Source: Plumapathes pennacea (Eukaryota > Cnidaria > Anthozoa > Antipatharia > Myriopathidae). Taken from it: DNA of 64,000 nucleotides. The DNA is taken from NCBI GenBank assembly GCA_964036295.1, contig OZ038470.1, positions 3,659,501 through 3,723,500 on the forward strand, in the 5' to 3' direction. A program made the position numbers and the translations under genes. Shown piece after piece: positions 11,701 through 23,700 of the stretch. The notes beneath the pieces were generated by a model. The model worked only from the letters and a program-made list of their open reading frames with translations, was not told the DNA's origin and did no database searches. The number at the start of each line of letters is the position of its first letter. The first letter of the stretch is position 1.

Positions 11701-14700
11701 AAAAGACTTCGCCTAGACGAAAGACCTATAATTCAAAGTTTAACCGATGAGGCTGATTTTCAGTAGTGACAGAAGCATAAGCAACAGTGTTTCACAGTTT
11801 TTAATCTGTGACCGGCTCACCCTGTAGCCTGATGACTTGGCATAGGATCCGCTTCGTCGGACCAAGGTGCACTTCATTCTCACGAGAAACGACTCTGGCT
11901 TAGTATCATCAGAAGTCACTGATAAACTGTCAGCAGCTGTACTGGAAGTGGCTGAACAAGAAAAAAAAAAAGTATCCTGTCATGATGTGTAGATAGGTAG
12001 ACACGCAAACTTATACTGTACTGTACACCAAAGACACATACATGATGATACATGATAGCTAAATGGACAATTATAAGATAAAGTGAAACTAGTATGAGCG
12101 ATCTGGTTGGTAAACAATGATAAATGTCGCATGAACTGTAACCCATCCTGCAGTAGTATGTGTGCGTCAGTTGGACATCAGCCTGCATCAGACCTGATTC
12201 TATTTCTGTATTTGCCAAGTTATCACTTGTCTTATCTTATAAAAGAAATAAAGCACTTGTCAAGGTACTACATTTAAGAAATATATAACGCGTCACCGTG
12301 TAATATAGCCTCATCTAAACACGCGGGAAGTTGGGAGAACACGAGAGTAGCGTAAGGAAACCACGAGGCCGCCGAGTGGTTTCCGGCGCCACTCGAGTGT
12401 TCTCCCAACTTCCCAAGTGTTTAGATGAGGCTATATTACACGGGAACACGTTATATATTTCTTTTATAAAATAATTAGCCAAGTAAAAAACATCGCGTAT
12501 CGCGTCAGCGTGTAATATACTCTCATTTAACACGGTTATTTAGCCAATCAGGGCGCGCGTAGTATCATAGTTATTTTATAATAAGATATAGAAGCACTTA
12601 TTGGGATGTGTGAAGAAGCACTTTGCGGCGTTACGCTTCTTCACACTTCTCTCGTTTTCTTTCAAATTCCTGCATGTTTTTATAACTCAACATAGCACGC
12701 TGATGTGCAACAAACAAACAAACAAACAAATAAACAAACAAACAAACAAATAAATAAATAAATAAATAAATAAATAAATAGCAAGGTACAGCACTTACAC
12801 TGCTGCCCAAAAAATGATGGAATCTTTGCTCCTTGCACAAACACATCTCCTCCCTCACGTGTGGGTGCAATCTCGCCGGTGGGAATCTTGTTTAAAACAG
12901 TACGCAAGTCATCCCTGTCTTCTGGATGGACGTAAGTAAACAGGCTGCTTCCTGTAAGTTCCACCTGACAAGATAAAGAGAGGAGGATATTCTTTGATGA
13001 GAATTGTCTCCTATCCAGATGATATTCTTGGGTGCATGTTACACTATGCAGGTCTTTCATTAACTTGTCTCACAGTGTCAATGCAACATGGACTGAATTC
13101 AATTAAACATGGACTGAACATGGACTGAATTCAATTAAATTGACTGCAAATGACATTATAACCTTTATTATGCTATTGCAACATAACAGTCTCTGGGTGA
13201 GCCTGAAGTCATCTTAACCCTTTCACTCCTGAGAGTGGCTTCAATTTTCTCTGGAATGACCAATTCTCCCTTTCTCACTCATACATTTTCTTTATAAATG
13301 GCTGGGAGAATATTACTATCAAGTTACCTGAGACAGCCCAAGGTAGGTTGACACAGATTCTGAGACATACAGAATCTTTCCATCGGAGTTCAATACAAGC
13401 AGGAATCCACTAAGTGCCTGACGAGGAAAAACAGCAGGTAAATCACACAAGAAAAATCAGGGATAAAAAAATTTTCTTCTTCCTCACTAGCCATGGACTG
13501 GCAGGTAAGACAAGTATGGTAGTCCAGTTGTTGAAAGCACAATCCAGCTAATCCTGAGTTACAGTAGGTCTAAACTTTGCTGGAAGTTTTTAATCCTAAA
13601 AATGAGAAGGTTTTTCTAACAACACAACTTCCTTGAGATTTGCACTAAAACGAGTTTTTATTTGGTCTTTTCTCAAAAACTTTGCAATTTGTCAAAGAAA
13701 TTTGGTTAATCCCGAGCTTTGATCAACCAGGCCTTGAACAGAACAGATACCATTCTTTTCATGTACCAGTATAACCAGTAATTTGTCAGGAAAAGAGAAA
13801 AATCTACTAGCCCATCAGGCACAAAATGAATATTTCTTGCCAGCCCAATGCCAAAATTTGCTAGCCCTGGGCATTGGACTGATGCAATTTTAGAAACCTG
13901 GAAATGTTGTACAAAATCATAAATTTGTACTATATTCTAAGTGAATCCCACTTGTTTCCCCAGTGTCCCGATTAGTCTGTTAAAAGCAAAATCAGGGATG
14001 GCAAATGGTAAAATCTGAGACTCACTGAGACCCTTTTTTTTAAATCTGAGACCGAGACTTCAACCACTCCAAGATGGAAAGAAACACAAAAATGAGACTC
14101 TGAGACTCGTAAAAGGGCTGCTGAGATTCTGAGATTGGACCAACACTTTCCGAGACCCATGATTTTGAAGGAACCATTGACCACCCCTAGAGTCCATGGA
14201 CACCTACTTGTGCCTTCTATAAACAGTGTGAACGGTATGATCGTCTACCGTCAACATACGACAGTTCAACTTCTTCACAATTACCAATAAAGTTATTTTA
14301 ATTATTACTATAATTCAAAACCAAATGACACAATGTTACCTCCAGAAGATGTTGGCTTGTCTCTAAGTCCCAGTTTTCAGGCACACTGCCTGAACTATTT
14401 CTGCCAAGACACACAACTGAAACAGTGACAATATTGATGTAAGCAGATCAACTTAAAATGCCCTTACTGTTTGCGAATGTACAATAACTGCAACCAAGCT
14501 ATCTACCCTAAATTATACTGGTATCTGGAAAATTTAACAACAGCAGCATTTTAAATCCCTTTGCCTTTTGATTGGTCAAAGTGCTACATGTATCTTACAG
14601 CCTCTGTGATTGGGGTTGTCACTTACCTGCATCACTCATAGGTGACATCACAGATGACCCTGGAGAGTGCAGCGGACTATGCGCCTCTGAAAAACAAACA

Positions 14701-17700
14701 AACAAACAAACAGATAAATGACACAAATATTAAACTACCGTGGTATATATAACTTGAATACTGAACCTAGAGTACTTCCTGTTGCCTCTGTTTCAAAGTG
14801 AGACCTTTCTTATGAAAACAAGTTTGCTGCATATGCGAGTGAAAATCATTTTCATGTAAACATTTTTGTAGTACACAGTAAAAAAAGTATCACTAATGTC
14901 ACGAGAATCAATAGTTTAACCAGCTTTCATCTTGGCAAAGTATCAAATGCCAAGGTCAACATATTGTACATGTAGTTTTTCGGTGAGAGACTGAAATGAG
15001 AAAATGGTAGTTGATCACTCCCAGTAGTGAAGGAGTTATAAATCTTGGCCTACAGGTTGGAACAAAAGAAACTTTACCATCAAAATCTGACAACGGCGAA
15101 CCGGACTCAGATGCAGTTGAAGTGGTGGACAGTCTCAACTGCTTATCAGCACCTGAGGAAAATGAAACAAGAGTTTTAGAGGATGCCAAGTATCCAGTGC
15201 ATTGGAGAGGAGGTTGTGGGTGCAGAGAAGAAGTTGAAATAGAAAGGAGAAGGGGGAGATGAGGACCAGGGGTAGCATATGGCCAGAATCAAAGGCTGCT
15301 GTGAGCCAACTCGTGAATGAGAAACGCTAAAGATCTATCCTCTGTATATAGCATTGGAAAATACAGCATTGAAGCCATACACAAGTACTGTGATTTTAGC
15401 CAACGCTACGGTTCAAAAGTGCTAAAAAGCTTTCGATCGATCGAACTGTAAAAACCAGGTAAAGTCTGCAGTTCGGTCTTAATTTTTAAGAACATGTGCC
15501 TTGAGAATCAAAGGACTCCAAATGTGTAAGATCAGTTCATCACTTTTGTGATTCTCAACCTCTATTTCGAATGCCGAGTGTTCTCGGTCGCAAACTGGCC
15601 ACCATTTTGTTTGCAAGGCCTGCGCCAGCGTTATGCATAGGTCAGCAGAACCTGCTTCTGCCGGAAGTTTACATCCATGGAGCGAGTGATCAAGCGAGCA
15701 ATTTCCCACCACTCACAATAACTTGTTCATTGCTTCGCATTCATGAGTTAAAAAGGAAGGCTAGCAACAAGAGTTCAGATCAGTAAAATTTTGAGTTGGA
15801 AACTATCGGCTAAAGAACCTAAATTTCCTCAACTGTACACTATCCAGCAGTCCTAACAGGAGTTCCAATGGCTATATATTGGAATTGAGGCAGAGAAGTG
15901 ATTCTTATCTTTGTGCCTAAACACTGACAGCCAAACACAACTGCTCCAATTTTGAAGTTGAAGTAATTAATTACATATATATTTATATATATATATAGGG
16001 ATTCAAAGTAAGACATACCAACTCCTGAGAATTCCCGCATGCCCAGATAACTGATTGTAAGTCGGACTACGGAGGCTTTGTCAAGCTGTGAAGTAATGGC
16101 CGGTGGAAGGGGCAAGAGTTTAGCCAACTCATCAAACTGCAGGTTTTCCTTTCCACGCCGGTTTCTTGCTGCATCTCTTGATCTCTCCTTTCGTAACTCA
16201 ATAACCCTGAAAAGAAAGAGGTTCACATGAAGGTAGAAAAACCGTTTTTGGGTGAACAAGCATTGATATCTTACAAGCATTAGGATTACATGCTAACCAA
16301 GATTACAAAATCAACACGAATGTTAATGATTGTATACAGTACAGTACATATACCTATGCAGTGTTCGACATTAAGGTTTTAGGTTGGTTGCCCTTCAGAC
16401 TGTAGATTGAATTCAAACAATAAAGTTTCATAGTTTCTGATTGCCCGGTCCAGAATTTACCTGCCCGACCAAAAGTTTTGGTTGCCCCGGGCAAGCAGGC
16501 AACCGTTAATGTTGAGCGCTGCTATGCAACACAGTAGAGCACTTTTTGGATGACTGTTGAAAACCAAAACCAAAATAATCACAGAGCCAATCAATGAGAC
16601 AAGCAAAAACATGTCAGCCCAATATTGGAAGTGCAAGCAAAAACAAAACCAAGTCATTGCGATTGGTTTTAATAACCAATCAGTAGTGTGAGAACATAAG
16701 CACCACTTGCTTTCTTATGCTAGAGTATCACAACCAGATTTTGCTTTTGCTTTTGATTGGCCAAGAATGTTGCTAAACTTGTTAGGACCAATCAGAAAGC
16801 GTAGTAAAAGCAAACACAAAGCAATCACATGATTACTTTTGGCAGTCATGCAAAAACGGCTCTATCCTCAATGATGTCTGTAACATATACCCGCAGCACC
16901 CAGGATAGAAAAAAAAAAGATGTAAAAAGTCATAAGCAAACTGAAATGAGGTATCCCTCATCTCTTTCACTGAGAGTGAACAACTTCAACTTTCACCATT
17001 AATCTCTCACCAGAGATACACAATACAGTATGGTGAATTTACCACCTTATACAGTAGTTTGTTCAGATGAGATCTGATAGGCAATCAATTTTTTTCTACA
17101 AGTACATCATTCACACATTTTCTTCTTGAATAGTTAAGAGAATTTGTACTTTGAGCTTGGGAGTGAAACAGTTAAGAATTTTTATGATGGTGTAACGTAG
17201 ACAACATAAACCTTTTCTTTCACTTTCAGACCAAATATCAAAGTCTCCTACCCTATTCCAGACTAACAACTTAAAATCAATAACCTATTTCAGACTAAAA
17301 CACTGAAAATGATACCCTTTGGGGTGGCATGTACTCCCCCCCTCCCCTGGGTTTCAATTCCACACACAATGCTGTAGTGCAAGTTGAGTCATTTTATGAA
17401 TCTGACTAAATTCGTAAGCTACACCTTTTCACAAAACATTAAGATGTATCAAGGTTGAAAGAGCATAAATATGTATTTTTCTTTGTCATGAATCTGAGTG
17501 CTGCAGTGAAATTTGCATGACAGTTCAAAAGAAACATTACGATTACACCACATTTCACAATACTTATTACAAAGTTTCAGTTTGAAAGAGAGATGCAAAT
17601 TAAATTTCAAAGCCCTTTGACCCCTCACAGAAATAGCAGGATAATTGCATCTAATATATTTTGAGTGTGTGCTGAACGACTTGACACTTTGAACTATCTT

Positions 17701-20700
17701 TCCGTTGAATATTTATCACTATAATATCTTTCCTGTCTGAATTTGTACAAATGCAAGCATTTCCATCTTGTTAGAAACACCAAATTTGTAGAACGTGCCT
17801 CTAAAACAATAGTGCACCAGAGCATGTGGTGTGTTATGCAAAACAAAACAACGCTTTAGAGAAAACATGCCATGAATTATTGGGTTGGCTTACCACTTGA
17901 GGGTGTCAATAATTAATGGCTTGAAACACAATACACAGGAAGGCTGCTTAAGATAATGCCTGCACACAAAGCAAGAACTAATACTAAGGTTATGCAAAAC
18001 AGGAACATGGATCCCAATCAAGATAACAGCATGTAAGAAAGTCATCTCTCAAAAGAAAGCACTTAGAAGGCCAGATGTCAATATGGTCTTTACATAGTTT
18101 TCTGTCACAAAAAACAATGATTACAGGCATTATGTGAGTGCTTTGAAAAGGAAACACATGCATTCAAACCCACTTCACAGAAAGTGTGTGCATACAATAT
18201 TGCATATATGGTAATTTACCTTACTGGCAGAATGTAAATGCATGATCTATTTCATGAATTTTGAAAGGCAATGTTTTTCAACACTTACAGTATGAGAATT
18301 TGTAATCCAAGTCACTAAAATTCATACCTACATTACATTGTATCTCTAAATTTTCGAGGTTTTTTCAAATGTGGAGAATTGGTGTTGAGTTGCAAAATTT
18401 TCCTATAACACAGACATGCACACAATATATTTTTTAGTACTTATTATTAGACAGTTCATTTAACTGAAGGTATATGATGAAAATATAATCAGATTTGTGC
18501 TGCTGCATACAGTAAATTATATTTACTTTGAATACACAGATTGTGGATAGAGATTATTATAAAAGTGACTTCCACACTTCACGCAACTTAAAACAGTTGC
18601 AGAGATAGCGCTGAAAAATCAGGGATCACATTTATGGGTCATTTTCTTTATAACTGCTTACACTAAACATAACTGCAAATATACTTTTTACTAATGATAC
18701 GTGTGTAGTTACTTTGTTGCTGGTTTTTTTTTTTTTTTTTTTTTTTTTGTGTCACCACAAAAATAATGAAACAAAATTTATATGTCTCCATCACAAACAA
18801 CATGCACACCGATCCAAAACTCCAGATGTTTTGATTTCTATGTATGGTACATCATTCTTCTTTCACACAACACAACAGCCAAGGTTGTAAAAAATTTGTG
18901 CATAAAAGCACTTGATGGAACAGGTTGAACAAACTTTTTCATACACTTACTGCAAATAAAACGAATTTCAGACACCCTATACATTACATGAAAATTTATC
19001 CACCTAATTTTTTGATAAGCCAGATATTAATCCTTTCAAAGGGTTTATAAGACTCAGTAGTTCTACAGTGATTGTTATTTTGAACCACAACATACTGTAT
19101 TCATGCAAAACAAAAATAGATTAATAATGAAAATAATTAACATAAATATGTCAAAGCTTTGAATTTGAACAACTTCCTATTTGGCACTTCTAATGCATGC
19201 CATAGATTTTAGATTATAATCACTGAAGAAACTGGTCAAGCCGACATACATCTGTTGTGATTGTTGGTGACAAATGTCCCTGTAATCACACACAATCAAT
19301 TTTGTACATAATAGCACTTCCTGAAGCACTTATCAGTAACATTAAAGAACAAACCATAACACTCAGGCTCTTCACTTCCATAAAATAATGCACTATTAAT
19401 AAAAATCACTGTGCAGATGTTTTGAATCCAAAATCCTGTTAAACTTTCACAAGTTACGATTCGTGCCACAAAATTGATTGGTATCAAGGAGGACACTGAA
19501 CAGGTTTGTCACTATTAAGTCCTGGCCAAATGGTACTCCCAAGTCAAGCCACGTCGCAAAAAAAAATAAAAAAATTGAAAAATAAAAAATTCAAATGCAA
19601 TAGCAAAAGCTGACAAATCACCTTGGCTTGACCATGGCTTGACTTGAGTTGGCAGATTTGAGTTCGACCAAATGCGAGCAATTTATGCCAACTTGGTGGC
19701 CAAAGGATAGTCAACTCGAGCCAACTCACTAATTTGGCATGAGTTGGTTGGAGGTGGCAGTACCACTTGGACAGGGCTAATTTCCACAGTGAGAAGGCCA
19801 TAAGTAATTTATGAAGAATAATACAGTACAGCAGTTTTGGCAATAACCAAGTAGCCATGCAAGTGGATTGGTAAACTGGCACACACTGTACATCAAACTT
19901 TGATCATACCAGTATATTTACAGACAAAAACGCCCTGTGAGCATTGAAATTCAAAACTGCAGTGACTTTGCTTGTTTTGTAATATTATACTTAAATCTTA
20001 AACTTAGGGCTCAGAAGGTTAGAAGTGCAAACCCAGGGAATATCCTTCCATTTTACTCAATGACTCTCTTTTCCCAGAAGAAATAAAAAACGAGAATAAA
20101 CACTCAAATTATGGTATCACACCAAGAACCAAAAAGCTGGGTTTACAAAGAAAATGCTGTACTGTAAAATCCAGCACTGAATGCAGAGTGTTAAGCAACA
20201 ATTGTTCTAATGAACAGTATGTGCTTCTAATACAACACCTGGTATGTCCATGTTATTCGTAATAGTCTACTAAACATTTCACCATTACAGTGTTGCAGAT
20301 CAATCAACACTACACTATATACTTTGGACTTACAGCATTCCCCACAGATTTTATGAAACTTCATATACAAATTGTAATTCAATAACATTCTGTAAATATC
20401 CCTGAGTGAAAATTTTGAATCCCAGAGAGTTACTTTGCATGGTTGCAATCTCAGCTCTGTGACAAAATTTAGCTTCCTGCTGTATGCCATGTGAAAACTT
20501 TGGTCCATTTCAAATGTTGTGACACTGCCACGCCAAACTCAATCCAAATGAGCAAAATCCACTGTTTTAACTACAGTTGAACCATGCTATTTTGAACTCA
20601 GTTAATTCAAAGTCCCCATTATTTCAAGGTCAAGCCAAAATCCCTTGGATTAGCATGACTAGCTTGGTTATTTTGAAACACCACTATTTCAAACTTTCTT

Positions 20701-23700
20701 TTCATGTCCTGTGGGACTTCAAAATAGCGGGGTTAGACTGTAATATTTGCACTGAGTTCACAGTGACACAACATTTGAAACAGACCTAACAAATCCTCAG
20801 GGATCTGTCCAATTAGGATGACATGACAAATAAGTAATCTCATCAGCATACTGTATAATTACAGGAAAATTGCAAGGAATCAATCCCCAGGGTGACAGAT
20901 TACCAAGGAACAAGATCACAACAATATTGACTGATAGAATATATGAAATATTCAGTCTGGACCAAGGGAGATCCGTTTTGGTTTTAAATCATGCTGAGCT
21001 AAAGTGGCATCCAATTGCAAACCCATCTCTCTCTTGAACAACTCTCGCAAAATTGTAGCTTTGTGCTTGGACAGACTTAATTCTGTTACTCTTTCTCATC
21101 TATGACATCCAATCCATTTTAGTACACATTTCTAAGGTCATGTCTCTGAAATAATTATTTTTCAAACAAGAAAAATTGTTGCCAAACTTTCACATTAAAT
21201 GATTTTGTACCTGGGATTTTCAAGTTATACCAAGGATTCTTATTTCACAAATCGCTTCATCACCCGCAACACTTCCATACAGCTGAATTCAAACGTGTTG
21301 ATTGAAGGGTAAAACAAGAATCAAACTTGTGACCGAAAAAAAATATCATATTCCATAATGGTGCCTGGCTATAATTTTACAGAGGCATGCTTTTCAGAAT
21401 CAAAGTTTTGAGAAATGTATAACTGACTAGTTCATTTATGAGTGAATGAAACGACCCAAACCTTCGTGACCAAACGGACAAAACCTTAGCCAAAAAAATA
21501 AAATAAAGGAAGCTGCAAACAGATTTTCAGTTTGCTCTCCTCGATCGTGCGAATTGGAAGTTCAAGTTCATGAAAGCGGGTAAATGCATTCCCTTTGAAG
21601 ACTGGTTTGCTGGTCATTTATGTCAACATTATGTTCGAAGATCACGATAACTGATCAATATCCATTTCTCACGGTGCGAAACCAAACAGAGAAGTTATCC
21701 AGGCGCGTTAGCGTTCGATGTGCGGAGAAAAAAGTATCTAAGATTCACAAGCCTACTGTACGTGATAATCGTGAACGGCTACGGTGAGCACGCGAAACAC
21801 GAACGATAAATTTGGATTCTACTTCGCCTTGTTTTCGCGTGACGGGGAAGCAAACACGTACACGATGCATTATTATATACATACGACAATTATTGCATGG
21901 AAACTATGAACAATTTTTGAAAAAACACATCTTGGGAATGTTATCTTTCTTTTTGGAAGTAAAAATTCACGGTTTTACGCTACATATGAAAAGCTCTTTC
22001 TTGAGTCAATTAATATATTAATGATGAAATGTATGCGTGAAAATTATTGGAATACACATTTCACCTAATATAATTCAAGAACAGGCGAAACTTCACCAGA
22101 CAATAACATCTGGAAGTTACAAGCAAAGATGGAAGGTTGTAGTTCCAACAGTCTAGTTTATATACTGCAGCAAATCGGATCTTCTTTTATACGCTGTTAA
22201 CACAGCGAAGCAAGATTCGAAATTGCAAAACCGCGTTTCTTTTTTACTCGTGCGATACACACTCCACTATAATCGTTGCACGATTAAACAGCGTTTCCGC
22301 CCTTGAGCAGAAGCCTTTCGAGCAACAAAAAAAAAAAAGAAGAAGAAAGCCGTGATAAAATGAACGCTCCGGTAATTTACAGAAAATCTAACTATACAGC
22401 GGGTCTGTTGGTGGAACAACAAACATGACTTACCTCGAATTGTCCGAACTTTTCGATCTGTAAGGAAAGATGGAAGAAAAGCGATCAATTAGAGCGAGAA
22501 CCCGAGACCCAACGAAAGCATTTCTAACATCGCGATCTTCCGATATGTAACGTGCACGCGTAATTAGGATATATCTGAGCCTCACCGAGCTTTTTGATTC
22601 AATCGCTTAACTGGCGGCATTGTGTAATATTTCTTTCTGAAAACAGCTTCCAGTCACAGAGTAAACCCTTCTGGGTTACTAACGCACAAACGCGGCCTCC
22701 ACGAACGGCTCAACACTTATCCAAAAGGCGAGCGAAAATAACCCTTTCCTTCCAACCCAAATCCAAGATGGCGGTGTGTCTGTTTATCGGAAAGGACGGA
22801 AAGTATTATGCAGATACAAACAACACTCCCATTGGTCATCTACAAGCACGTGACGTTCACGGGAGGCGGCGGCGAAAGTGAACCTCCCTAGCGTGTTTAT
22901 TATAACAGTTCAGCTGGCGTCAAGAAAAACTCTAAGAATAGCAAGCATTAACTTTTCCTGCAGTCTTGAGCGTGTTTTTTGTCCGTATCGTAAAAGTTGG
23001 CCCGTGTCAGCGTAGAATACCAGCTGTTACTGCTCCCCCCCTCCCCCCACCGTTGTCCCGGGGGTGGGTAAGGAGAGACAGTTTTAACAGCTGGAATCAA
23101 TCGATCGATCATAAAAACATGCCTGGCTCGTGAATGGAAAGGCCTCAAATTATAATGCGGTATTTTAAGAGGTATCTGATGTCGTTTTTGGTGCTTTCTG
23201 GTCTCCAGGATTTATACACCGCATGAATATTACACAAACAAGTTTACAAACGCAAATTGAACTACCGGAAAAAATGAATCACAATGTGATAGCTGTCTGT
23301 AGGTGAATTTATACCCATCACAAGCCAGATTTTTTCTTTCTGAAACAGCCAGGAAAGAAAATGAATAAAAGAAGATAAAGAAAAAGAAGAATGGAAGAAG
23401 AAGAAATTAAATCCCGTTATCTCTGATCTTAATCTCCCGCCGCACTCCATCAGAATGTTTTCCTTTCCGTTTCATTTAACAGTTAAGGAGTCGAACTCGC
23501 TTTCGCAGTGAAGGGCTGTAACAAATGCGTCAAAAAATCCCGACATATATGTAATCCACGAGCGCTTTGTAAAATGAGACATTTGCTTTTGGCCCCCCGG
23601 GGGAGGGGTACTCAATAGGAATTTGGGTAGGGGGGTTCCGCTGACTCTATAAAACCCTGACCCTATTCAAGACACAAAAATGGAAATTTTGCTACCCTGT

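Larger units (their letters stand above)
16865..22433. other. Rest of bHLH-PAS intron 2, no other gene recognised
   Basis: This is AT-rich intronic DNA between the 24-nt microexon and the bHLH exon. It holds a dispersed-repeat copy (16975-17175), an ACCCTATTCCAGAC-type repeat (17225-17345), a T run at 18724-18748 and two inverted-repeat elements listed separately. The stretch 17350-19500 is notably poor in recognisable repeats. I see no coding signal on either strand. Confidence 0.5.

Noticed and set aside
22267..22488. Minus-strand frame with an ATG at 22488 covering the microexon
   Set aside because: It would enter the bHLH exon in the wrong phase (phase 1 instead of 2), and the frame in the bHLH exon would be lost.
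22594..22881. Plus-strand 95-codon frame (includes AAGATGGCGG)
   Set aside because: No recognisable domain and no splice partner. It lies in bHLH-PAS intron 1. The ATG context looks like a YY1-type motif rather than a supported start.
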